From an uncultured bacterium (GTDB lineage Bacteria > Patescibacteriota > Minisyncoccia > Spechtbacterales > HO2-43-30): a DNA stretch of 12,065 bases. The stretch covers positions 1 to 12,065 of the forward strand of contig CAJXHR010000009.1 in the NCBI GenBank assembly GCA_913054525.1. The letters run 5' to 3'. Shown here in pieces: positions 1 to 6,759 of this stretch; the stretch's first letter is position 1, and each line of letters begins with the position of its first letter. The translations under genes were made by a program, and so were the position numbers. Under the pieces are notes generated by a model. The model had not been told where the DNA came from, searched no databases, and saw only the letters and a list, made by a program, of their open reading frames with translations.

Positions 1-63
1 GACCACTCTAATCAATGATCCACCAATTAATATAAAGGCAATTAAAATAAACCTTGGTTGCAT
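1..63 (-). CDS. N-terminus of a membrane or secreted protein (partial, runs off left edge)
   Basis: Only the first 21 codons are in the window. They start at an ATG on the minus strand at 63 and read on open to the edge. The peptide opens with Met-Gln-Pro-Arg and then a hydrophobic stretch (FILIAFILIGG), which looks like a signal anchor or first transmembrane helix after a short positive N-terminus. The start lies 12 bases beyond the stop of the L25 gene. No Shine-Dalgarno sequence precedes it, but TATAAC ends exactly six bases before the ATG, the same layout seen at two other starts here. The family cannot be named from 21 residues. It could also be a chance open frame, but the hydrophobic profile and position argue for a real gene. 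Confidence 0.5.
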   Translation of the reverse strand, partial: MQPRFILIAFILIGGSLIRVV

Positions 64-75
64 ACTAGAGTTATA
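64..75 (-). promoter_or_regulatory. Possible leaderless -10 box before the left-edge membrane gene
   Basis: On the minus strand TATAAC (75 to 70) is followed by six bases and then the ATG at 63, so a transcript from it would begin at or next to the start codon. I see no -35 match at 16-18 base spacing and no TG extension. The box abuts the TAA stop of rplY. Weak alone; it gains weight because the same geometry recurs before the zinc-ribbon gene and rpe. Confidence 0.3.
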
Positions 76-771
76 TTAGCCCTCAACTCCGGCTTCTTCT
101 TCAGCTACTTTTTCTGCCTTCTGCTCTTCGCGCTTCTCCTCCCCTTCGGTCTTTATATCTTCCGGAGCCACTTCCTCTGTCGACTCTTCTATTATTTCAT
201 CCTCAACCGGAGCGCTTACAGACGCGATGACAAAATCCTCTTCGACATCCACGTCAACTTCGGCAGGAACGGCAAGAGATTTCACTAATATAGAGTCATC
301 TGTATGCTCAAGCGCTGAGAGGTCAACCTTGATTTCCGAGGGAAGATCCTTCGGATAGGCGCTGACACCAATCTCGTATATGTTGCGCACAAGCACCGCG
401 CCCTCGCCTTTCACTGCGGGGGACTCATTTTCAAAAACCAACGGTATTGAAACGCTTATTTTCTCGTCCATTGGAACCTGATAAAAATCTACATGGATAA
501 AGGATCTTGAAAGCGGATGCATGACAGCATCACGAATCAAAACAACATTTTCTTTCGGCAAGTCCTTTGTGCCGATCGTCTCCAATTCAAGCGTTACCAG
601 AGTACTCTCGCCTGCTTCGTTATATACTTTCTCAAACTCTTTATATCCTATAGATATGGGGGTGCTTTTAACTTTTCTTCCATATAAAACACCCGGGACA
701 TAACCGTCCCGTCTTACCTTTTTACTCTTCCTGCCGAGTTCTTCGCGAATTGTAGCCTTTAAAAATATCAT
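76..771 (-). CDS. rplY: 50S ribosomal protein L25, CTC/TL5 type
   Basis: The 231-residue product is the long CTC/TL5 form of ribosomal protein L25, which binds 5S rRNA in the large subunit. The N-terminal L25 domain (about residues 1-95) shows the typical opening LKA-x-x-RE, then GRKSKKVRRDGYVPGVLYG at 13-31, and ends in the characteristic HVDFYQV at 93-99. A second beta-rich CTC domain follows (about 100-188), with the usual PLVFENESPAV-KGEGAVL region. The last 40 or so residues are a very acidic, Glu-rich low-complexity tail, probably disordered. The ATG overlaps the TGA of the upstream zinc-ribbon gene by four bases (ATGA, 768-771), so the two are very likely co-transcribed and translationally coupled. 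No Shine-Dalgarno site is visible, which fits coupling. Family assignment is secure; the tail's role is unknown. Confidence 0.95.
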   Translation of the reverse strand: MIFLKATIREELGRKSKKVRRDGYVPGVLYGRKVKSTPISIGYKEFEKVYNEAGESTLVTLELETIGTKDLPKENVVLIRDAVMHPLSRSFIHVDFYQVPMDEKISVSIPLVFENESPAVKGEGAVLVRNIYEIGVSAYPKDLPSEIKVDLSALEHTDDSILVKSLAVPAEVDVDVEEDFVIASVSAPVEDEIIEESTEEVAPEDIKTEGEEKREEQKAEKVAEEEAGVEG

Positions 772-1067
772 TGTTCAAGATATTTATGAATCTCTAAAAC
801 ATCGTCCGGGGTAATTGGCGGCAAATTACGGATGCGCTTAATATCTTTTTGTTTCATATCCGTAAGCATGCCGATGGTAGTCACAAGCCCGGGCATATTC
901 TTTACAACCCCCAGGACCACCGAACTGCCGCATTTCTTGCACTCAACGTATATTGTCTGCACGGAATCAACCTTCTCAATTTGAGAAGCATAAGATCCGT
1001 TAAATTCACTACTGCAAATCGGGCAATTACCGAGGAACTTATAATCCAGAGTCGATTGCCTTTTCAT
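768..1067 (-). CDS. Small zinc-ribbon protein of unknown function
   Basis: A 99-residue protein I cannot assign to a named family. Two CxxC knuckles, Cys15/Cys18 (CPIC) and Cys43/Cys46 (CKKC), are spaced as in a treble-clef or zinc-ribbon fold that would bind one Zn ion. The C-terminal half (about 55-99) has no cysteine and looks helical and charged, with an MKQKDIKRIR stretch and a final DDVLEIHKYLEQ helix. It has no signal peptide or membrane segment, so it should be cytoplasmic. It is the first gene of a two-gene unit with rplY, and its stop overlaps the rplY start as ATGA. That coupling suggests a role tied to ribosomes or translation, such as RNA binding or an assembly factor, but this is guilt by association. 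The ATG at 1067 is supported by a promoter placed for a leaderless transcript. Confidence 0.8.
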   Translation of the reverse strand: MKRQSTLDYKFLGNCPICSSEFNGSYASQIEKVDSVQTIYVECKKCGSSVVLGVVKNMPGLVTTIGMLTDMKQKDIKRIRNLPPITPDDVLEIHKYLEQ

Positions 1068-1073
1068 ATGGCG

Positions 1074-1102
1074 ATAATAACAAATTATATAGAGATTGGC
1101 AA
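1074..1102 (-). promoter_or_regulatory. Sigma70-type promoter giving a leaderless zinc-ribbon/rplY transcript
   Basis: On the minus strand TTGCCA (1102-1097, 5 of 6 to the -35 consensus) is followed by 17 bases and TATTAT (1079-1074, 5 of 6 to the -10 consensus), then six bases and the ATG at 1067. That spacing puts transcription start on the start codon itself. No Shine-Dalgarno sequence is present between the box and the ATG, in agreement. A second perfect TATAAT lies at 1089-1084, but without a -35 at usual distance. Confidence 0.6.
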
Positions 1103-1112
1103 GTTTATATAA

Positions 1113-1982
1113 TCAAACTAGGTCGATGGCATTAAATAACTTCAGCTTCTCCTCCACAATTCTTTGCGCTGCTTCGTCTGCGGAATTAAGATATTTGTAT
1201 GGAGTTGTTTGCTCTTTATCTTTGTCTAAGCTAGCCCTTAGGGCATCGGTGTATACGGCCCGTATTTCCGTATTTACGTGAATATTGCTCATGCCATACG
1301 GAAGGGCCGCCTTTATGTCCTCATCGCTTATCCCTGATCCCCCGTGAAGAGTAAGAGGTACGTCCGGGATTGTCTCATGTATCTCTTTGAGCCGCTCAAT
1401 ATCCAGCCGCGGATTACCCGCGGCAGACACGCCGTGAATATTGCCGAATACTATCGCAAGGCGATCAACACCCGTCTCCTCAACGAATCGCTTTGCCTCT
1501 CGTGGAGTTGTCATGTCTTGAGGTTTAACCTCAATCTTTTCTTTGTGAAGCTCCGACGATCCCCGTATATATCCCAGTCCCCCCTCAACCGATATATCCG
1601 GATTTACACCTTTTGCGTATTCAACGACTTTTCTACTGACCTCTATATTTTCTTCCAAGGAAAGCGCTGTCTCGTCAATCTGCACGGAGTCGTACCCGGC
1701 GTCTATCGCCGTCTTTGCCGACTCAAAAGTTTTGTGATGGTCGGCGTTAAGATATACGGGGAGGCCGGTCTCCGCTCTCCATACCGAAATCTGTGCTGCC
1801 GCCTGTCCGTATCCCACATATTTTGCCTCGCCCTCCGACGTGCCGACAAAAACCGGCGACTTTAATCCCCGGCATGCCAGGACAACCGCCCTCAAAATTC
1901 CGAGGGTTGAAAAATTAAAATGGCCCAGTGCATATGGTCTTTGCGATGCTTCTTTTAATAAATCTCTTAGCTTGTAATTCAT
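1113..1982 (-). CDS. Class II ketose-bisphosphate aldolase (fructose-bisphosphate aldolase family)
   Basis: The 289-residue length and TIM-barrel motifs match zinc-dependent class II aldolases of the KbaY/GatY/FbaA superfamily, which split ketose bisphosphates into DHAP and an aldehyde. Visible landmarks are GHFNFST (20-26), the NADHHK segment with the catalytic Asp81 and zinc ligand His82, His183 in GNIHGV, and His213 in LHGGSG. Several positions differ from KbaY-type relatives. The VEAELG-type motif reads VEGGLG (132-137), the GG-x-ED stretch reads RGSSE (140-144), and the K-x-N-x-D-T substrate loop reads N-x-H-x-N-T (233-238). The usual substrate therefore cannot be assumed, and fructose 1,6-, tagatose 1,6- or sedoheptulose 1,7-bisphosphate are all possible. 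Its ATG overlaps the TGA of the upstream 416-residue gene (ATGA, 1979-1982). It is the last gene of the pentose phosphate operon. Confidence 0.88.
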   Translation of the reverse strand: MNYKLRDLLKEASQRPYALGHFNFSTLGILRAVVLACRGLKSPVFVGTSEGEAKYVGYGQAAAQISVWRAETGLPVYLNADHHKTFESAKTAIDAGYDSVQIDETALSLEENIEVSRKVVEYAKGVNPDISVEGGLGYIRGSSELHKEKIEVKPQDMTTPREAKRFVEETGVDRLAIVFGNIHGVSAAGNPRLDIERLKEIHETIPDVPLTLHGGSGISDEDIKAALPYGMSNIHVNTEIRAVYTDALRASLDKDKEQTTPYKYLNSADEAAQRIVEEKLKLFNAIDLV

Positions 1983-3229
1983 GGTAGGGAAATATAACCC
2001 CGTAATAAATTCTCTTTGATTAAATTCTCAAGCTTGTCCCCGTCCCCCATATATCCCTCAAAAATTCTGTTCCATAGCGCTTCTTGCTGGTGATATAAAT
2101 ATTTTACCATACCTTTCTCGTCAACAAGAGACATCACAGTGTCTATAAGGTCAAAACTTATCAATTCGTTTTTGCGTCCGTCAAAATGCCCCCCTACCCA
2201 ATCCAAATCCAGCCAAAATCTAAAAGTGAGAGACAAGTCTTGCTTGTCCAATTTCGCAAGCGCCTCTTCCGCCTTCGCCCAATGCACTGCTTCGGGATTA
2301 ATATGCGGCACGAAAAGTCGTTTTTCCCACTCATCTTCCTTGGCAAGATAACGCTGTACAATAAGCCAATTTACTGAATTTTTATCTTCGGGCAAAGGAG
2401 CTTCTCCCAGAATATCGCCCCGCAATAATGATGTGAGGCCTTTTGAAAAATCTTTTCCCTTTGCGATATTTTTAAATAGGTCGGAATAAAATTGAACTTC
2501 GTATAAATAATGCAGATATAACGCGAATACTCTCAGCAATTCTCCGGGTTCTCGTATTTCGATAGGTATTATAAATATTAACCCGAGCTCTTTAAGGTGG
2601 CTTAGATTATGCCTTTTCTTCTTGACAAATTCCCTGCCCGCTTCAAGCCACTTGCCGGAAAGCAGTATTGCCTCCACTTCTCTCTCTTCAAAATCCTCCG
2701 GCGTCAGGGCCAAATAAGCCCGATCAAAAGTTTGGTGCATCCATTCCTTTTCTTCCATAAACCGCAGAGAACTTGCTATTTCCTCCAGGCTTTCTTTTTG
2801 GAAAAGTTCCTCCCCGTCTTTGTATCCAAATTTTTTCAGTATATTGGGAGGGGGATTTTGTGTCAAAATCTCCCTGAACTTATCTTTTTTAAGGACCCAT
2901 ACCTTCCCCGGACTCATAAGCTCCCATCCGCGCTTCAAAAGTTCCGGAAAATTTGTGAATTGCTCCTCATCGCCTCCTCCACCTAAAAAAAGGAATAGCT
3001 GCTCTTCTGTTTTCTTAAGGTGGCTAAGCAGCGCTTCGTATACATCTCTGCTTTGAGGATTATTATCTTTCACCCCAAATCTCCGCAGTGTCTTTTGAAC
3101 ATGCCAGTCGTTCTCCTCTTCTATTTTCTTTAAAACCCCCTTCTTGCCCGAAATCACAGACATTTTTTTGTCGAGTTCGGAAAGCACAGAATCGTCAGGC
3201 ATGCGGAGGAGTTGGTAGAGCTTATTCAT
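1979..3229 (-). CDS. Unrecognised 416-residue protein inside the pentose phosphate operon
   Basis: I do not recognise this family. From the ATG at 3229 the product has 416 residues, is strongly charged and mostly helical, and shows no signal peptide or convincing membrane helix; LGLIFIIPIEI at 215-225 reads more like a buried beta strand. Residues 1-80 look like a helical domain (LSELDKKM, GVLKKIEEEN). A Gly-rich turn LGGGGDEEQ lies at 82-90. The middle is rich in Trp, Phe and Glu. The C-terminal part (about 285-416) holds DLDWVGGHFDGRKNE at 341-355 and a helical end. Of eight cysteine-type metal motifs I looked for, none is present. The ATG is preferred over an in-frame TTG at 3238 because it overlaps the pfkB stop as ATGA (3226-3229). 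The 3' end overlaps the aldolase start the same way. Tight coupling on both sides implies a role in sugar-phosphate metabolism, as an enzyme, regulator or scaffold. Confidence 0.85.
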   Translation of the reverse strand: MNKLYQLLRMPDDSVLSELDKKMSVISGKKGVLKKIEEENDWHVQKTLRRFGVKDNNPQSRDVYEALLSHLKKTEEQLFLFLGGGGDEEQFTNFPELLKRGWELMSPGKVWVLKKDKFREILTQNPPPNILKKFGYKDGEELFQKESLEEIASSLRFMEEKEWMHQTFDRAYLALTPEDFEEREVEAILLSGKWLEAGREFVKKKRHNLSHLKELGLIFIIPIEIREPGELLRVFALYLHYLYEVQFYSDLFKNIAKGKDFSKGLTSLLRGDILGEAPLPEDKNSVNWLIVQRYLAKEDEWEKRLFVPHINPEAVHWAKAEEALAKLDKQDLSLTFRFWLDLDWVGGHFDGRKNELISFDLIDTVMSLVDEKGMVKYLYHQQEALWNRIFEGYMGDGDKLENLIKENLLRGYISLP

Positions 3230-4230
3230 ATGGCACAAGATTTTTTATCAAGTTTCAATTTCCCAAACTTATATATATCATCCCCCGAAGACAATAATCC
3301 GTGATTTGCGCCCCATGCACCAAGCACTCCCGTCGCGTTTGCCGAGGCAAACTGTAGCGCTTCCTCGAGGGATTTGCCTCGTATGAGGGCCGAGATAAGA
3401 CCGGACCCGAATGCATCGCCCGCGCCCGTTCTATCTACATACACCGATCCTTTTAGAATGCCTCCTGTATATACGCTTTGATTATCGCATGCGGTAAATC
3501 CTTTTGGACCTTTAGTCATAATCGTTATTCCCTTGACCCATTTGTCCAATTTCTTAAATATATCATCTTCCTTTTCAAACGCAACACCTGTAAGGTACGA
3601 CGCTTCTTCTTGGTTGAGAATAAGGGCGTCAATCTTTTCGAGCACAGGCACCAGTTCTTTGCCCATTTTTAGCTGCGCTTTACCGGGATTCAAAGCGATC
3701 TTTACCCCGTTTTCATACGCAAAATCTATGAGGGGAAGAAATATTTTTGCGCTCTCGCCTCCTAAGTTTGTTATATACAACCATTTTGTATTCTTGATCC
3801 TCTCATACGGCACGGTCTCATCGCAGCAAAGATGCTCCGTAGCCCCACGATGCACGAGAATCGTCCGTTGACCTTCGGCAACCATAATAATAGAGTAGCC
3901 GGTAAAATATTTTTTATCGCGCATGATAAGATTTGTAGAGGCCCCAACTTGCTTCAAACGTCTCATGATAGACCTGCCTCGCGAGTCCTTCCCCACCCTG
4001 CAAAGTGCCGAAACCTTGAGGCCCTGCTTTGCAAAAGTTACCGCTGTGTTCACCGCGCTTCCCCCGGTCCTGAAGTGAATTTCAGGCACATCAATCTTTG
4101 AACCCAAATTAAAACACATTCCCTCCCCTGTCTTATATTTCTTATCTTTCACAACCTGAATCTCTGAATCTTTGGGCCAAATAAACACATCTCTTGTCGC
4201 GGAGCCGATTGTTATCACATCGTATGCCAT
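3226..4230 (-). CDS. PfkB-family carbohydrate (or nucleoside) kinase
   Basis: A 334-residue ribokinase-fold kinase that should transfer the ATP gamma-phosphate to a sugar, sugar phosphate or nucleoside. The substrate-side signature RTGGSAVNTA is at 54-63. The C-terminal PfkB signature DRTGAGDAFGSG runs from 266 to 277, with catalytic base Asp272 and the GAGD anion hole. NPGKAQ (181-186) and NQEEASYLTG (206-215) are typical of the family's nucleotide-binding half. The family contains ribokinase, adenosine kinase, fructokinase and the minor 6-phosphofructokinase PfkB, and the substrate cannot be read from sequence. The neighbours (split transketolase upstream, an unknown gene and an aldolase downstream) favour a phosphorylated sugar, such as fructose 6-phosphate or sedoheptulose 7-phosphate, as inference. 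A ribose or nucleoside kinase feeding ribose phosphate is the main alternative. The start shares one base with the transketolase stop (TAATG, 4228-4232). Confidence 0.9.
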   Translation of the reverse strand: MAYDVITIGSATRDVFIWPKDSEIQVVKDKKYKTGEGMCFNLGSKIDVPEIHFRTGGSAVNTAVTFAKQGLKVSALCRVGKDSRGRSIMRRLKQVGASTNLIMRDKKYFTGYSIIMVAEGQRTILVHRGATEHLCCDETVPYERIKNTKWLYITNLGGESAKIFLPLIDFAYENGVKIALNPGKAQLKMGKELVPVLEKIDALILNQEEASYLTGVAFEKEDDIFKKLDKWVKGITIMTKGPKGFTACDNQSVYTGGILKGSVYVDRTGAGDAFGSGLISALIRGKSLEEALQFASANATGVLGAWGANHGLLSSGDDIYKFGKLKLDKKSCAI

Positions 4231-5210
4231 TATTTTGACTTATTTAAAAATTCTAACAACGCCTCCTTTGTCCCTTCCTCGTCCAGCTTATACTTTTTCC
4301 ATAAATCTTTGACAGAGCCCGACTCCGCGAAAATATCGTAGACGCCGTGAAGCTTCATCGGTACGGGATATTTTTGGGAGAGAAGTTCGGCAACCGCGCT
4401 CCCCATACCGCCCACAACATTATGATCCTCGCATGTGAATACCCGCCCGGTCTTTTTTGCGGATTCTATTATGGCTTGTTCGTCTAACGGCTTTATCGTA
4501 TGTAAATTTATAACCTCAATTGAGATCCTGTCTTTTAGCTCTTCCGCGATTTTTAGGAGCCAATACACCATATATCCGTGGCCAATCGCGGTGATATCTT
4601 TGCCTTCGCGCAAGACCTGGGCTTTGCCTGCTTCATAGGGAGAATCCTCTGTTGTAAAAACAGGTGTTTTTTCGCGGGCATTTCGTATGTATACGGGACC
4701 CTTCAGGTCATATGCCGCTTTTACCGCTTTTCTTGCCTGCTCATAATCGCATGGGGCTATGACTGTAAAATTCGGAAGGCACCGCATAATAGAAATGTCT
4801 TCTGTCATCTGATGAGTCGGGCCGTCCGGTCCCGTAGCAAGTCCCGCATGCGAAGATACGAAAATTACATGATTTTGTGGATAGGCAATAGTAGTACGGA
4901 TAGGTTCCCACGGGCGGCCGACTAAAAAGGCGGCGTAAGTTATGGCATAAGGCACTTTGCCCTGATAGGCAAGTCCGGCAGATACGCCGACCATATTTTG
5001 TTCCTGTACGCCGCATTGAATAAATCTTGCGGGAAATTTCTCCGCGAAATACTTTGCGCGCGAGGACCCTGCAGTATCGGCGGCAAGTACTACTACATTC
5101 TCTTTTTCCCCGCCAAGCTCGGCAATTCCAATACCCGCTCCATCGCGCATGGGCTTCCATTCCGTCTTCTCCTCGTCCAAATAATTTTTCGCCAGATTAT
5201 AATTAGTCAT
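4230..5210 (-). CDS. Transketolase, C-terminal subunit (split enzyme)
   Basis: This is the pyrimidine-binding plus C-terminal half of transketolase, encoded as its own protein of about 326 residues. With the N-terminal subunit it moves two-carbon ketol units between sugar phosphates using thiamine diphosphate. Glu70 in CGVQEQNMVG is the conserved residue that activates the cofactor. GLATGPDGPTHQMTED (123-138) is the usual active-site loop, and the C-terminal transketolase domain follows (from about residue 190). Two starts are possible. The ATG at 5210 overlaps the partner's stop by 8 bases. A TTG at 5222 would add four residues and has AGGGG five bases upstream. I chose the ATG because the codon is stronger and no conserved sequence is lost. 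Split transketolase genes in this order are common in archaea and several bacterial lineages. Both halves look intact, so this is not a broken gene. Confidence 0.93.
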   Translation of the reverse strand: MTNYNLAKNYLDEEKTEWKPMRDGAGIGIAELGGEKENVVVLAADTAGSSRAKYFAEKFPARFIQCGVQEQNMVGVSAGLAYQGKVPYAITYAAFLVGRPWEPIRTTIAYPQNHVIFVSSHAGLATGPDGPTHQMTEDISIMRCLPNFTVIAPCDYEQARKAVKAAYDLKGPVYIRNAREKTPVFTTEDSPYEAGKAQVLREGKDITAIGHGYMVYWLLKIAEELKDRISIEVINLHTIKPLDEQAIIESAKKTGRVFTCEDHNVVGGMGSAVAELLSQKYPVPMKLHGVYDIFAESGSVKDLWKKYKLDEEGTKEALLEFLNKSK

Positions 5211-6096
5211 GCTCTGCTTCAATTCTTCCCCTAAGAGTCCTTAATTCTTCAAGGGCTCTTTTGGCTTGCTCTTCCTTGGGCACTACATCCTCGGGCCCCG
5301 CGCCAGGAGGTACGCCGTGCCATCCGAATCTATTCTCGATAAACTCAATTCCTTTCCCCGGCGTGGTGTTAGCAATTATAAGCACCGGCTTTTCCTGAAT
5401 TGATTTTGATTCTTCCAAAGTCGATATTATTTCGCGCATATCATGGCCATTCATTTCCATAACATGCCAGCCAAACGCTTCATACTTTTCGCGCAGAGGT
5501 TCCAGGGGCATTATATCCTCGGTATAGCCATCAATCTGGATATTGTTTCTGTCGATGATATAGGTCAGATTGCTAAGGCGGTATTTTGCCGCAAACATTG
5601 CCGCCTCCCACGTCATACCCTCTTGTTGCTCACCATCAGAGCCAATGCACCAGATATGATAATCAAGATCTGTGCCGTCCATTCGCGCCGCCATTGCAAA
5701 TCCGCATGCCTGAGAAAGGCCTTCGCCAAGCGGTCCCGAAGTGGTTTCGAGGGCCGGCATCCTAAGATAATTCGGATGGCCCTCAATGCGGGAGCCGATT
5801 TTACGCAATGTCATGAGCTCTTTTTTTGGAAAATAGCCCGCATGCGCCATTGCGACATAGCGTATGGGCACACAATGCCCGACATCCAGTATCAGGCGGT
5901 CGCGCTCCGGCCACATCGGATTTTGGGGGTCGTGTTTTAATACGTGAAAATAAAAAACAGTAAAAATATCGGCCTGGCCAAGCGGACCAGCCGAATGGCC
6001 CGAACCCGACTCAATAAGCATCTTTACAAGATCCTCGCGGATATTGTTCGCTTTTTTCTCAAGCTCCTTTATTTTACTGTCACTGGGAGTTGGCAT
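5203..6096 (-). CDS. Transketolase, N-terminal subunit (split enzyme)
   Basis: This is the thiamine-diphosphate (PP-domain) half of transketolase, 297 residues. Key sites are His34 in SGSGHSAG, His74 in DVGHC, His107 in IEGHPN, the TTSGPLGEGLSQACG stretch at 118-132, and the ThDP/metal motif GSDGEQQEG (152-160), which ends about 25 residues later in RNN (183-185). Those residues bind the diphosphate, the Mg ion and the sugar phosphate in characterised transketolases. The protein stops after a C-terminal linker (KRALEELRTLRGR) where a full-length enzyme would continue, and the second half is the next gene. The start overlaps the end of rpe by 17 bases, and no Shine-Dalgarno site is visible, so translation is probably coupled. 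A 1-deoxyxylulose-5-phosphate synthase is unlikely because that enzyme is one long chain with different motif spacing. Confidence 0.93.
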   Translation of the reverse strand: MPTPSDSKIKELEKKANNIREDLVKMLIESGSGHSAGPLGQADIFTVFYFHVLKHDPQNPMWPERDRLILDVGHCVPIRYVAMAHAGYFPKKELMTLRKIGSRIEGHPNYLRMPALETTSGPLGEGLSQACGFAMAARMDGTDLDYHIWCIGSDGEQQEGMTWEAAMFAAKYRLSNLTYIIDRNNIQIDGYTEDIMPLEPLREKYEAFGWHVMEMNGHDMREIISTLEESKSIQEKPVLIIANTTPGKGIEFIENRFGWHGVPPGAGPEDVVPKEEQAKRALEELRTLRGRIEAEHD

Positions 6097-6724
6097 AAGT
6101 TTTTATTTTATCAACGGCTTTCTCCACATCCTCACTTTCAAATATATAACTCCCCGCCACTATCACATTTGCTCCTGCTTCAATCGCTTGCTTTGCAGTT
6201 TTGGGATTCATACCTCCGTCTACCCCTATTGTAAGATGCGGATTGCGCTTTCGCAATGCCTTGATTTTTGAAACGATTGATGATTTAAATTTTTGCCCCC
6301 CGAATCCAGGAGTAACTCCAAGAATTAAAATCATATCCACCAACTCATCTATAGCTCCAATCTGCTCAATATCTGTTTCGGGATTTATTGCAACTCCAAC
6401 ATCGATTTTTTTATTCCGGCAAATTTGTATTATAGCATGCGGATCCGACGTTGCTTCAATATGAAAAATAATTCTTTTTACCCCCGCGTCAATCCAGTCC
6501 CCAACATATTTCTCCGGCTCGGAAATCATCAAATGCGCCTCTAAAAAAACGCCGGGGTCATAATATTTTAATTCCGCCGGCTTGTTCCAGGTAAAATTCG
6601 GCACAAAATTCCCATCCATAATATCAAGCTGTACCCATCGCACGTACTGCTCAACTATCTCAATTTTCTCTTTGAGCTCCTTAAAATTTTTTGCAATAAT
6701 TGCAGGTATAATTTCTACTGACAT
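6080..6724 (-). CDS. rpe: Ribulose-phosphate 3-epimerase
   Basis: A 214-residue TIM-barrel enzyme that interconverts ribulose 5-phosphate and xylulose 5-phosphate. Motifs in order are IIPAII (5-10), LDIMDGNFVPN (33-43), EAHLMI with metal ligand His64 (62-67), GVTPGFGGQ (136-144, phosphate loop) and VDGGM with catalytic Asp169 (168-172). In the first motif the family's metal-binding His is Gln32 (WVQLD instead of WIHVD), while Asp34, His64 and Asp169 are kept. The usual Ser after the opening IxP is Ala8. The fold is secure, but metal binding may differ. An upstream in-frame ATG at 6769 would add 15 residues encoded by the rpiB terminator hairpin and the promoter region, with no resemblance to the family. 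The ATG at 6724 is therefore the start. This is the first gene of the operon ending in the aldolase. Confidence 0.92.
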   Translation of the reverse strand: MSVEIIPAIIAKNFKELKEKIEIVEQYVRWVQLDIMDGNFVPNFTWNKPAELKYYDPGVFLEAHLMISEPEKYVGDWIDAGVKRIIFHIEATSDPHAIIQICRNKKIDVGVAINPETDIEQIGAIDELVDMILILGVTPGFGGQKFKSSIVSKIKALRKRNPHLTIGVDGGMNPKTAKQAIEAGANVIVAGSYIFESEDVEKAVDKIKTYANSQ

Positions 6725-6730
6725 ATGCCC

Positions 6731-6759
6731 AGTATACAATAAAAAAATCTCGGAATAAA
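6731..6759 (-). promoter_or_regulatory. Promoter for the rpe-transketolase-pfkB-aldolase operon, apparently leaderless
   Basis: On the minus strand TATACT (6736-6731) is a 5 of 6 match to the -10 box and ends exactly six bases before the rpe ATG at 6724, predicting transcription start on the A of ATG. A weak -35, TTTATT (3 of 6), sits 17 bases upstream at 6759-6754 and is made from the U-tract of the preceding terminator. No Shine-Dalgarno sequence precedes rpe. Confidence 0.5.

Noticed and set aside
1084..1089. Perfect TATAAT upstream of the zinc-ribbon gene
   Set aside because: No -35 or TG extension at the right distance. The TATTAT at 1074-1079 with TTGCCA 17 bases upstream is the better promoter, though both could be used.
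3230..3238. TTG start for the 416-residue gene
   Set aside because: The ATG three codons later overlaps the pfkB stop as ATGA, the pattern used repeatedly in this window, and no Shine-Dalgarno site favours the TTG.
4741..5160. Same-strand open frame of 139 codons inside the transketolase C-terminal gene
   Set aside because: Arg/Cys-rich out-of-frame translation of a real gene; no evidence for a frameshift product.
5443..5940. Open frame of 165 codons on the plus strand
   Set aside because: Antisense to the transketolase N-terminal subunit, whose motifs are intact; the translated product has no family character.
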